A stretch of DNA of 64,000 bases, taken from positions 1 through 64,000 of the forward strand of contig JAIWNE010000147.1 of NCBI GenBank assembly GCA_025331445.1, in the 5' to 3' direction. Numbering within the stretch: the stretch's first letter is position 1; each line of letters begins with the position of its first letter. The position numbers and the translations under genes were made by a program. The notes below the pieces were generated by a model. That model was given only the letters and a program-made list of their open reading frames with translations. It was not told the DNA's origin and did no database searches. The DNA comes from Blakeslea trispora (Eukaryota > Mucoromycota > Mucoromycetes > Mucorales > Choanephoraceae). Shown here piece by piece: positions 10,901-22,265 of this stretch.

Positions 10901-13456
10901 TGTACTCCAAGTTTTAAAAGGACATGTCAGACGATTACATGCATGAGTTACAAAACGATGAAAAGATTGATCCAATAATCACAGATATTAAAAGCCTTTC
11001 ATACGACTTTTGTCTTCTTGATTTGGATGAAACTCTAAGTGGCCAATACGACATTGATCTCCTTACTTATTACGGATTTAACATCCCTGACGTTAGCATT
11101 AGATCAGGAAATATACACGATGCAAATATCCCTATTATAATAAGAGAGCAACAACGTTTGATCATGTTTGCGCAAGCCAAGCCAGATGATGTCAATGAAT
11201 CGCAGTTCAACGAAGATCAGCTTTTGGCATACCGGGCCATTATTACTGCCTATCAAAACGTAGATTTGCCTTCTTCGGATGGAAAGATGTTTTTGTTGAT
11301 GGTCCTGGTGGGACAGGCAAAACCTTCTTATTTAATGCTTTGTTGCATAAAGTTAGAAGAGAAGGCAATATCGCTCTGGCTGTAGCTTCAAGTGGCACAG
11401 CTTCACTATTGATGGAAGGTGGAAGAACTGCTCACTCGACATTCAAGATGTCCTTGAAAATTGTTGGATCTTCAATGTGTGGCATCAAGCCCAACAGTAA
11501 CACTGCTTTGCTTTTAAAAATGACAAAGCTGGTGATATGGGACAAGGCTTCTATGATAAGCAGAGAAGTTTATGAAGCAGTAGATAGAATATTTCGGGAT
11601 ACCCTTAGAGCCGAAACCCCCATTTTTGCCGATATTCCTTTTGGTGGCTGTCTATTTATGTTTGGTAGTGATTTCAGACCAATTCTGTCTATAATTCCAA
11701 AAGGTAGTAGAGCTGATATTGTATCGTCATGTTTGAACATGTCTTTCCTCTAGCAATACATCACAGTGTGTCGTGTTTGGCTTGTCTGAACATGAATTCT
11801 ATATTTGTATATAAAGATCTACATCATAATTGGATTAAGTAATCCTACCTGTCGCGAGTTGACTTGGTTACAAATCGGAATCTTAATAAGTCTATTTCTT
11901 TAACGCAGTTATTCTACCCTTCTCTAACCGCAGTGAACCACCGCAGTATAACCGCAGTTTATAGTCAATTATGAATAGTATAAATAGACAATATATTTTT
12001 ATCAATAAAACAATATCCTTATCTTTGTGAAAAATGCAAGTCTTGGTTGTAGATTTATTTCTAGTTAAATAATGCCATTTAACTTCCACTATTAAATCTT
12101 CCTGCCAATCAGAAGGCTCCTTATCAACTACCGACTTCATACTTATTTTATACCAACATTATGTCAGTCTAGAATGATTTCATAAGCAAGTGCTATGAAT
12201 CTGGGCTGAAGAAGATGACAAGCAATGAGTCTTGCTAAAGAAAGTAAAATGTCAATATGTCATTAAAGGTGAGACAAACTAGTCTATGACATTGTTCTCT
12301 TGAATATCCAGATTCAGTAAAGAGTAAAGACTTAAGGAAGTCAAAGACGTAATAGCAATAGTAGATAGCAATTGGTATAAATACTCTCATTTATTTTGTT
12401 CGTAATAAAGGCATACGTAAAACAGTCTCAAACTATTTACTATACTTGTCCCCCCTCTATTTCAATTTACCTAAATATCACACAGTGCTCAAACTTCGTG
12501 TAAACATGCGAGTCAAACAAGCTCTCAGCCGTGTTAATCCCAATCTTGCTCTTCAATTACAAGCATTTGCAGACTATCTTCTTGATATAGGGGATGATAA
12601 GGTTGAAACTCTTTCAATCAATATCTACCAGCGTACGACTAAGACCGATCTGATTAAGCTTCCAAAAGCTATGGTTGTTCCTGGTAACAACTTGATCAAT
12701 CTCTTGAGGGGTGTTTATCCTGGGCTGTATTCAAATCCTCAGACAATCGATCACAGTTCCATGATGTCTTCAGCTATCTTGACTACTAAGAACAAAGATG
12801 TAGCCAGCATAAATGAGCTGCTGCTTAGAGTTTTCCCAGGTGAATCAAGAACCTACTACAGTGCTGATAAACCAAAAAACATGGATAATCAACAGCTTGC
12901 ACCAACTGAGCTTCTAAATTCCATCGAAACAGGTTCCTTGCCACCACATGCATTGACATTGAAAATAGGCGTTCCTGTCATGTGTTTGCGTAATCTCAAT
13001 CCCAAGCAAGGACTTTGCAATGGCACCCGCTTAATTGTTAAGTGTCTACTCGCAAATGTCATAGAAGCTTGCATTGCAACAGGATCTCATGCTGGAACCG
13101 TGGTTTATATTCCAAGAGTCAAAATACATACAGACAATTATCCCTCTGTTCTTATGCCTTTTGAAAGATGTCAGTTTCCTGTGCGACTTGCTTTTGGAAT
13201 GACTATTAACAAAGCTCAAGGGCAAACTTTAGATAGCCTTGGATTGTATCTACTAAACCATGTTTTTGGTCATGGCCAATTATATGTAGCCTTATCCAGA
13301 GTCAAAACCCCTGAATCAATTAAGATAATGGTGGACAGCAACTGCAACACAAAGCTTCCACACTCCATACAATCATCAAATGAAACATACACACGCAATG
13401 TTGTTTATACAGAAGTTATTAAAAACTACAGCCCTGATATTAACATGGAATCTTAA
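7996..13456 (+). pseudogene. Helitron Rep-helicase (RepHel), inactivated
   Basis: This encodes the single large protein that moves Helitrons by rolling-circle replication. Seen in order: Cys/His knuckles (CPHCNKPGH, CLSCGQEGH, CNSCGSSTH); a Helitron N-terminal domain (FRSNIRSYNSSLSFAS); the HUH nuclease with RGLPHAHMLF near 9790-9820; the two-tyrosine motif KYAFKYVYKGY near 10225-10254; and an SF1 Pif1-like helicase with Walker A (GPGGTGKT at DNA level near 11305), FGSDFRPIL, TINKAQGQTLD and YVALSRVKT. Damage: in-frame stops at about 8239, 8479, 9212 and 10916; frameshifts near 8740, 9500 and 11295 (one T short of a T-run just before Walker A); and a 703-bp insertion in the helicase. The Walker B motif reads WDKA where WDEA is expected. 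HUH and tyrosine residues are intact. Typical RepHel proteins have about 1400-1800 residues, which fits the uninterrupted span. The 3' CTRR end could not be fixed. Confidence 0.9.
11744..12446. mobile_element. 703-bp insertion in the Helitron helicase, LTR-like
   Basis: The helicase frame breaks after CLNMS at 11743 and resumes as SPLYFNLPKY from 12449. The inserted DNA is flanked on both sides by TGTC (11740-11743 and 12447-12450), which would be a 4-bp target duplication. It has no gene. Near its right end it carries GTATAAATACTC followed by AATAAAG, as in an LTR promoter and polyadenylation region. A solo LTR is possible, although TG...CA ends are not obvious. Three ACCGCAGT motifs cluster at about 11928-11960. 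Confidence 0.6.
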
Positions 13457-13642
13457 AAACAACCTTATCAATTACCTTACATATATTATCTCAATCTACT
13501 TTTGCTATTTAAAACAAGAAACTTATCTTACCATACAAACAAAATTTATACCTCTATGGAAAAAGTGCAATCTAACTCATACTATTAGGTTTTTTTCAAA
13601 ATCATCTAATTAGCTTAATTCGTTTCCACTGCCCCAGGACAC

Positions 13643-16600
13643 GGTTTTTTATATTTGTTGGTAGATGGTAAATCATTAGCCGAAGACGTGACGACTTTTC
13701 CTGATTCATCTTTTTTGTTTTGTTCTGTGGTGCACTGATTTTGGGTAAAAACCTTTGGTATGACTGTCTTATTACAATAGCATAACATAGTAATTGTGCG
13801 ATGCTACACCATTTACCTCAAAAACCATAAAACCACAGTAACCCACTTTATCCCACATCTTGTTTTCCTCTCTTTTTCATTCTATTTCAACTTACCTATT
13901 TCTCCATTTTACTTATATCAATTATCTCATTACCAACATATTGGTCAATATAATTAACCAATTATAACTATATTTCATATCTTAACTTTTATATTTTAAT
14001 CCAGTTGGTAATTATTATTTAAATAAAACTCAGAACCACATATCAATTTACTAGACTTTGAGCATGATCTATTTTTGTGTTATATTCTCTTTTTACAGTT
14101 ACTCTGCTATAGATACACAACTCAAAATGTCTACTAACAACACCGTTTACTCTTTAACTAACATCACAGATGCTTTGCAAGAATCCTCAATCAGAGGCGT
14201 CATGGAGTTGCAAACCAACGAAGTTATTCGCGTGGAAGCAACTCAATGGAAGGAATGCTTTGTTGCAATTAACGAAGCTTGTTCATACAGCTGGAGAATC
14301 ATCAACTCCAACAAGCAAGCCGGCGATCTTTCTCCTGAAGAAGCCCGTGCAAGAGGCATTACCCTTGCCTTCTCTCAGCAGTACTGCTGTTACCGTGCTG
14401 GCACTTACAAGTCGACAGCCAGCCAACGTCCTGTCCAGAAGAAGTCGATGAAGGTCAACTGTGCTTGTACACTTCGCATCAAAAAGTACTATGCTCATCC
14501 CGAGTACTATGAACTTGTTCTTGAGAAGGACCCCACCTACCACGTTCCTGACGATGTCTTGAATGACATTCGTACTCTTCCTCTCGCCAAGCAGCTTAAG
14601 CACTCCTCCAAGAGTACTCGTCAAATTCGAATTGACATGCTTAAGGCTGCTGATTCTTTCGGCCATGCATCTCAACGTAAGGTCAACTACCACGACATTT
14701 GAAATTTGATGAACAAGGTAATTCATTAAAATAACCATAGCATAATGTTTTTGACTTTAATCCCTCTTTTACTTGAGGTTGACAAGGAGCTTTACCATTT
14801 CCATAAGGATCACATGGTGTCCTTTAAGATCTGGATCAATGAGAAGCTTCCTGCCGAAGGGTACAACTGCTTCTCTGGTAGCTTGGGTTGAACCCAAGAT
14901 GCATCAAGATTTGCTTCTGGTTTCTGTTCACCTGATCAGCAAAACCGAATGAAGAGCGCAACCTCCTTTGGCCTTGATTCAACTCATGACATTTCAAGCA
15001 ATATCGCAGGCGTGCTCTACACGTTGATCATTCGTGACGACACCATTGGTAGAGGATGGCCTGTTGCTTATATAATCACAAACGATCATAGTGTTGGTTT
15101 AATTGTTGAATGGCTTCAGCATTTACGCAATGCTCAACTTCTGGTTCAACCCTAAGCAATTTACCATTGATTGCTGTCAAACCGAAGTAGTTGCAATCAG
15201 CAACACCTTTGATCGTGCTGTGACCAAGATCCAGTTTTGTGTCTTCCATGCCACTCAAGCATGGAATAAGCGTCTTTCTTCTGTTTCTGTTCCTGGCTTT
15301 TCTCTTGCTGAAAACCGAGCTTTTTGTAGTGAAATGATGCGTGTCTTGCAAGACATTGTTTATGAGGAGAATTTGGGTACATTCCATTAAAAGGTTGTAT
15401 CCTTCCAAGAAGAGTACGCCGACCAAGAGGCTTTTATGGACTACTTTGTCAGTAACTGGTGTACTGAAGACAAATTCCAAGTCTAGAGTCGGTCATACAA
15501 AGAACGCCAGTACTCACACATGTTGACCAATAATTACATTGAATCAAGGCACAATCAGCTGAAGACTGTTTTCTGGACAGAGTGCGAAACAAGAGACTTG
15601 ACAAGTTTACCTTCGTACTAGTTAATGATGTCGAGTATTACCCGGGCCAAGAATTTGAGCGAGTTGTTCAAGGAAACAATGCTATGTCACCTTTCTTTAA
15701 GCAACAAAGAATCCGTGAACTAGCTGCAGAAGAAGTAGACGAAGAAAAAAGAAGCAGGATGATTGGTGGTCCAGTCGATGGCGCTAATGGTACTGAGGTG
15801 TATCAAGTTTGCTCCTTCGTTGAAGGTGCTTCAACTGGTTACTCAGTTGAAGTTAGTGGAGACAAGGTCATTGCATCTTGTACATGCTTTGACTATGACA
15901 GAAGAAGACATCCATGTAAGCATATGTATTTGCTAAAAATGCATACTAACTATTTTGTCTTTGTCTCTTCCAACACCACCACCACAACAACAACAACAAC
16001 ATTTGCCGAGACATTGAATGTCTCTGAGCCTTCTGAGAATCAGCTTACATCATCTGCAAACCGCAAATTAGATATGGCTAAGTATTGCATATATATTAAT
16101 CAAACAATTAAGCATTTTAGTCCTGATCTCGTAAAACTAGCACAATACGCAGCTGAAGACGAAATGGCTCAAATCCCTGATGCCCACAAACTAATATGAG
16201 CTTGAGGTAACGGGTTTTGATTCAGTGGTAACGCAAGGTTTGCGAGATCAGACTAAACTACTCAAGAGTATTCTCAAACTGTGATATTAAGATATTATAA
16301 GAGATCTTTTATTACTGATATTATTTGACTAAAGTTTACCTGCGATATTAAGATATAATAAGAGATAAAGAAATATAACTATCTTAACATCAAGGTCTTT
16401 TATACTATAGCGTTAATTGAGAGTTACTATTAGCTGTTAGATTATACACTAACAATGCTAGTGTAAGATGAGCGGAATTCTTGCGGAGTATGTGTCAGAT
16501 TGATGGTGCAATTTGGGGTGTACGAGACACTTATAATTTATCCGAAAATGTGTGACCTGATGAACTCACAACAAAACGTACATTAGAAATTATACAAAAG

Positions 16601-16922
16601 ATAAGTTTGAAGTCAGTTTCCGTACATCGCGTACACAACAACAGTAGTTTTTTTCTCTCTTCTTTTTCTTTCTTTTCCTTTTTTTTTTTCAAATATGTTC
16701 AAAATAAAAATAAAAAAAAATTCTACTTCCATACATATGCTTTTTTTTTTTTTGGATAAACGAACTTTTTTTTGGCTAAGTGATTTGTGTCTTGTCAAAT
16801 ATTTTTATGTTTTTTTTTCTAAGTAAATCTAATTTACCACCAAAATTAAAGTTTGCAATTTGATGGTAGATAAGCCTCATTTTCGGCTAATAATTTACCA
16901 TGTACCAACAAATATAAACGTT
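13643..16922 (+). mobile_element. MULE-1: Mutator-like DNA transposon with TIRs and 9-bp TSD
   Basis: Terminal inverted repeats of about 41 bp (13643-13684 and 16882-16922, sharing ATATTTGTTGGTA and ATTAGCCGAA) close a 3280-bp element. The nine bases CCAGGACAC lie just outside both ends (13634-13642 and 16923-16931). A 9-bp target duplication is characteristic of the Mutator superfamily. Inside is a damaged transposase gene with a SWIM finger. The TIRs are diverged from each other, so the insertion is not recent. Confidence 0.88.
14127..16199 (+). pseudogene. MULE-1 transposase (FAR1-like + MULE DDE + SWIM), broken
   Basis: The protein starts at ATG 14127 (MSTNNTVYSLTN), the start matched by the related MULE-2 copy. 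The first about 190 residues look like a FAR1-type zinc DNA-binding domain (CACTLRI and a later His). An intron-like segment (GTAATTC...ACTTGAG) follows near 14716-14777. The MULE catalytic core has LDSTHDIS (first Asp), FTIDCCQTE (second Asp) and NNYIESRHNQLK (Glu). A SWIM zinc finger follows: CTCFDYDRRRHPCKHMYLL near 15880-15935. Damage includes in-frame stops at 14701, 15388 and 15484 and frameshifts near 15135 and 15590. It is a cut-and-paste transposase relic whose catalytic residues survive but whose frame does not. It is clearly related to MULE-2 and only distantly to MULE-3. Confidence 0.85.
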
Positions 16923-16931
16923 CCAGGACAC

Positions 16932-17350
16932 AAGTTTTTTTTTACCAAAGCGACGGTTTAAAATACACGAAGCGCAGCGAAGGGGTTATTTTATGCCGTA
17001 GCGAAGGTTCAAAAAAGATATTGGTGAGGCCCTCACATTGATCTTCTTATCGTTTCAGTTGGCCTGCCACAGCACAAGCAAATTACAAAGCGCCGCGTAC
17101 CGAACCATAGTGAAATGTAACACCTTCCCTGGGTGACTGGCAAATTTTTCTTTTTCATAAATATCTCTTTTTCTCTCAATAAAAAGAAAGCAGCTTGGTT
17201 CTCATTTCTTTTAACTTTACCTAACTCATCCTATACGGATCTTTTGTCCTTCGAGACTTTATTTTTCTTTATACTTTTCTTTTCTTTTCTTTATGTTTTC
17301 CTTGTATTTTTCTTTTCTTTGTATTCTCTTCATTTACTACACGTTTAACC
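16932..17350. other. Flank of MULE-1, no gene seen
   Basis: AT-rich DNA with a short patch rich in GAAGCG/GCAGCGAAGG near 16968-17010 and T-rich low-complexity sequence to the right. The open frames here are short and hydrophobic only because of T-richness. Confidence 0.4.
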
Positions 17351-17640
17351 AAACAAGTCTGCCATATAAGACTACCATAGTTAACATTCGAATAAACAAG
17401 TCTATCAGATTAACATATTCGATTTCACTTTTCTTTAATCAAGCTAAACAAGTCTGCCAAATAAGACTATCATAGCTTATTGAATTAACAAGTCCAATAG
17501 GATTGAACAATTCTTTTTATCTTTTTCTTACTTTTCGTCATAAAGCTAAACAAGTCGACCACTAAGACTATCATAGTTATTATTTATATCTGAATAACCA
17601 AGTCGTTAAGATTGACATATTCATATTTTCTCTAAAAATC
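17351..17640. repeat. Three imperfect tandem units of about 95-102 bp
   Basis: Units begin at 17351, 17446 and 17548, each with AAACAAGTC, then a TAAGACTA-C/T-CATAG block, then a second AAGTC half near AAGATTGACATATTC-like sequence. Spacing is 95 and 102 bp. Each unit holds two related AACAAGTC half-units, so an older duplication may underlie it. No coding content. Confidence 0.7.
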
Positions 17641-18762
17641 AAACATTCATTTTACAAACTCCTTCTCTCGTACGACGACGTTACAAAGGTCAAGAAAATT
17701 AATCAGGGCGCAGCGGAAGTGCTAATTCTATTACCGCACCTCCGTTGCGGTTTGTAACATGCTCGTTTAATCTAAAATAAAAAGAATGTTTGATTAATAA
17801 ACGTTTTCAAAAAATAGCATTTACAAAATTCCGATGGAAATAAACATTTAAGTAATTAAATAATGAAAGCTTTAAAAAATTATTTTTCGTTGAAACATAT
17901 TTCGCCATTTTTGAATTAGTATTATTAATTGTTAATAAATAAAATTATTTATTACTTTCAATTTGTTTTATTATTAAAATAATCTGTGTATAAAAAAATT
18001 TTAGCATATTTTAAACTAATGCAATATACTTATTTATAATTTAAAATTTGTTTAGCTTTTTATTTTAAAATAATTAATAAATTAAATTTTATTTTTTGCA
18101 CATATATATTTCCACCAATAAAACATCTTAATTAACTAAAAATTAAAAATTTAAACCATATTTGCGCCGTTTGTCTTTCTTTTTTGCAGTTTCTTTATAG
18201 TTATAGTTGTTTTTTTTTATTAAAATAAAAAATTAATTTGTGATTACTTTGTAGGTTTGCAAGAATATCTGATCCGCCTTTACTTGAGGATAATGCTACG
18301 TCCATTCCCACCGCATCTTTGGTTTCATCATGATAATTAATACAAAATATGGCAGGGGAAGCAACATTTTGATCTGTATCATCTGCGGAGGATTTTAATT
18401 CCCAGATTTGTATTTGAAAAGAATTTCACATGCTTTTAATCGCTTAAATCGCTATTTTAATGCACTTTAGTTGACCAAATGCTTGTTACAGGTCGTTTGT
18501 AGGTTGAGTGTTTTGAAAGCAATGGAGTTAGTTGGTCTATTTCATATAGCAATCGTCACATTGATTGGAGCTGGCGTTTTATAATTTATATCGTATTTTC
18601 ACACCAAATTCGCGAATCTGCAAAATCAAACTCGCGGATTTCACAAATGATATTCGCGGAAAATAAATTACATCATTAATTCATTAAATCATCAGAACTT
18701 AAGATATCAAATATTTCTTACTACTTTGATCGTTGTATAAACCATTACTCGCAATACATAAA
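17641..18762. other. Very AT-rich DNA; TCGCGGA motif cluster near 18615-18660
   Basis: Mostly AT tracts with no gene. An inverted pair GTTACAAA / TTTGTAAC (about 17690 and 17750) encloses a G/C-rich patch. At 18613-18660 the motif TTCGCGAA/TCGCGGA appears three times within 50 bp, just upstream of the Tc1-like fragment; it may be part of that element's terminal region or promoter. Confidence 0.4.
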
Positions 18763-19300
18763 ATGTTTAAACAAGCTAACACCAATGCTAAGCAATCTCG
18801 CAAGAATTATACTAGAACAACCGAAGAACTTCGTAGAGAAATTTGTGAAGAAGCCTTTGCAACGGCAACGGCAACACCAACAACCAAGCTCGCTTTCAAA
18901 TACAGACTTTCTGAAAGCACTGTGCGTGGTATAGTTAAAAGAAAACGCAAGTACGGTAGCGTTGAATACAAGAAGCGCGGTGGTCCTAAGTACATAAAGA
19001 TCAAGGAACAACATTCCAACTTTTTAAGGGACCTAATTGATGAAGAAGAAGAAGGAAACATCCTAACTTTGGAGCAGCTACGATTAAAGCTCATGGCAAA
19101 GTTTCCTGAAGAATCTCCCGAAGAGATATCCATCAGCATAAGTGCTTTGCACAAGCATATTGATACCCACCTCATGTTGACATTGAAAAGATGTGATATT
19201 TGCAGTCTCAGATAAATTCAATGAGAGGGAACTCGATTTTTTTATTAAAAAGAAAGAGAGGGCACTAATTCTACTGCAAGTTCATGTTGTGTTTATATAT
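18763..19300 (+). pseudogene. Tc1/IS630-like transposase, N-terminal DNA-binding part only
   Basis: The ATG at 18763 opens a frame with two helix-turn-helix-like segments: residues about 20-70 (EELRREICEEAF ... LSESTVRGIVKRKRKYG) and about 100-145 (LTLEQLRLKLMAKFPEE ... ISISALHKHIDTHL). This layout is the DNA-binding half of Tc1/IS630-type transposases. At LTLKRCDI the frame stops at 19215. A +1 shift continues about 30 more plausible residues (DKFNERELDFFIKKKERALILL), as in the linker before the catalytic domain. No DDE domain follows, so the gene is truncated. Family assignment is moderate. Confidence 0.6.
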
Positions 19301-20028
19301 TAATTCTATCTCGGTTTCAATCAATCACTCCGTTATAATTTTATCTGTATGAGCAGTTTTCCTACTAGGATGACTGGTCACCTTAATTGAAAGATGGCTG
19401 TAGCCAGATTTCATCCCCCGCCTTGAATAAGGTGGAGATATATTGCTTACTTGATTTTTATCTTGGAGAGATAATAATTATGCTTGACAAGATATGTTTT
19501 AATCTTGATTAGAGTTTCAATATATCAGGCATAGCTGTTTCATACTTGTTCACTTGTTTCGTTGGATGTTTAAATCAGTTTAGATTAGGTGATAAGGATA
19601 GACAAACCCTTTGTAATTATGTCTCAGAACTATCTTTATCCAAGTAATGATTTAGTTTTTTCTTATAATGAAATCTATAGAATCATTGCTTGTTTTGTTA
19701 GATGCTGCTACCTTGAAATTATAAGGCCTACGCAACCATCTTGCTATCACATGTGTCATGTTATATAGCCATTTCAAGCATTGATGAGAAGAGAGTCAAT
19801 GAATATAAATCTGATTATGCTTTCAATGTGTTAGCTAGGCACATTGAACGCTTTATATATCATATCATCGCTTTCTATCAATGCTTGTTAGATGTTTGAT
19901 TTCAGGACTACCTCTGGTAATATCTGAAATAATTTTACTTTTCCAACTTTGTGAACATTATTTGATTTATTGTTATTTTGACATTATCTGTCAAAATAAC
20001 CTTTGATGATGATTAATTGAATTTCCGA
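19301..20028. other. No gene recognised
   Basis: AT-rich DNA between the Tc1-like fragment and the gypsy gag-protease remnant. The minus strand was examined for continuing pol sequence after the protease and none was seen, so the gypsy element is cut off near 20029. Confidence 0.45.
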
Positions 20029-22265
20029 TTATAAGTCGCTCTGGCTTCTGTATATGCCCAAATACGACACAGTGATTGAGTACACCTCCTTAGATTCTTC
20101 GCTAGGACCATCTGCGGATGTAAAGCCTTGAATCAATATGGATGAAGCCCCATTCTTGATTGGTATCTCAATCAGATTTTCTCTTGAATGGATCTTGATA
20201 TCATATTGCATTAGCCATGTCATTCCGAGTAATACAACTGGTTCGCCCTTGGCCTTGTTCGAGTCATCTTTGATGATCATGTGTTCCATTCTGAGTTTGC
20301 CACGTACTCTAACTGGTACAGCCACTGTTACTTCACAATCACCATCATGAGCTACTCTTCTTTGATCCTTTTTGGTAGTGTCCAGAGTGGTTATATAAAT
20401 ATTTTCTCCAATTCCGGTCAATCCTAAGGATTCTGCTATGGACTTGCTAATGACGCTTACGGCACTTCCGCCATCAATCACCAATCGTATTGGTCGATCA
20501 TGTATGGTACCCATAACGCAGAAAGGCGAAGAACGAAGCAGTTCTTCTCTCTTGTAGGGATAATCATAGATAGTGTCGTCATCACTGTTATATTCTTGAG
20601 AGCTGTATTCTTCTGTATCACCATATACTGACTTTTCACTACAACTTTAAGTGGTCGAATAGTCTTCTAGATCACTACTTATAGCTTCTACATGATGTAC
20701 TTGTCCAGGAGCACGCTCTTTCCCTTTTTCTCTTCTTCTAACTGGTCTTCTAGCATCAAGATATCGGATTCCGTCTTTGATTTGTTTACGGGCATCTTTA
20801 TCATTTACTATCTAGTCCTTGAAGGATATGGGAGCATCAACACTATCCAACTTAGCCCAAGCATCAATTTTTCTCCTTTCTACAGGCAACTTCCGTGGAG
20901 GTGCTCTAAGCCTCTTTGTCTTTACAACTGTTTTCTCGACTTGTTCAGGCTGTGGGTGGACACTTTGAGATTGGGCAGGAGTAGACACTGATTTCTGGGC
21001 TGAACGGAATGTAGGATCATCTCTTGGATTAATCTGCTATTGAGTTATTACTCTGGGTCTAGTAGATGTACCTTGACTAGGTAATACCATAGGCGGAGCA
21101 GCATACTGTCTGGTTGGTCTCTTAGTTATCCCTTGAGTCGCCCTTTCATGACTGGCTTCAGAATCATCAGGTCTGTTTCTTTTACCAACATTGTACACTT
21201 CTACAGCCGGAATCTCAAGGCATGAACTAGACTCGACATAATACGTTGTAGCTTCGTTTATTCTTTCTTGAGGTGATTTAGATAGGTCCGCTTTAGGAAC
21301 GTCAACATTGGACAGGTTTATAGTTGGCGCCACAAATCTTTTCCCGACTGCTCTACATTATTAGGAGGAGTTGCTTGTCTAGCATCATTCACTTGACGCC
21401 GTCCTTGACAGTGTCTTGATATATGTCCGTATTCACCACAATTATAACATTTAGGTTCGTTATAACGTTTTTCGCCCTGTCCTAGATTAGCTGGGGGGAA
21501 GGCAGATGGATACGGACTACGGTGAACATTTCTTGGAGGATCTTAATTAGTTCTCAAACTATTCATTTGAGTATTGACACATAATTTCAAATCATTGATT
21601 TCTTGACACAGCTCCTTCATTTGAGTAGACAAGGTTTCATGGCTCATGACACTACCATTATCACTCTGATCTGATCTCTTGTCATCTATGATGGATGGCG
21701 TCTTGACGGGTTCTTTAGTAGCCATTACCTCTAAAGAAGTACCATACTTGTGTGTATTGGTTTCAACTCTCTTAGCAGCGGAAGTAACGGCGTCCCAACT
21801 CTTTGTATCAACACCAATATCTGCAATTCTTTGTGCGATAGAACTCTTAATGGCTTTCATAAAATACCGAGCTCTAGTGGATTCAGATGAGATGTTCAAA
21901 AGGTCGGCTAACTCCAAGATCTTGAATTTTATATCATTAATGGACTCTGACTGTGATTGATGTAAGCCTTCCAATTCATCCCACCACTCATCCACTTGTT
22001 CACCACTAGCAAACTGGTCTGTGAACTTGCGTACAAAATCACTCCAGGTGTGAGTGTCCCTTTCAACTGCATTCGACCAATTCTCGGCTGGTCCAGTAAG
22101 GTATGAGGAGGCAATCAATAATATTTCTTCATCGCTTAGATCTAATCCTTTATGTAATCTTTCAACAGATTTCAACCATCCACGAGGATTACACTTTCCT
22201 CCGAACTGTTTGCCATGAAAATGCACCGGCCTGGCCATAAACTTACTCATGACGTTATTGGACAT
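20029..22265 (-). pseudogene. Ty3/gypsy gag-protease remnant
   Basis: The ATG at 22265 starts a capsid-like gag (residues 1-240; FTDQFASGEQVDEWWDELEGL is typical of retrotransposon gag). After an in-frame stop at 21543 the frame continues into a CCHC zinc knuckle, CYNCGEYGHISRHC (near 21430-21475), which binds element RNA. A frameshift near 21340 leads into a proline-rich linker with further stops (about 21034, 20815 and 20648). Last comes a retropepsin-like domain with IDGGSAVSVIS as active site (near 20475-20510). The DGGS form differs from the usual DTG/DSG. Reverse transcriptase, RNase H and integrase are absent. It belongs to a different lineage from the intact gypsy at 52-58 kb. Reading is on the minus strand with five disruptions. 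Confidence 0.8.

Noticed and set aside
13600..13620. CTAA near 13607 as the Helitron 3' CTRR end
   Set aside because: No hairpin of convincing stability precedes it, and the tetramer is common.
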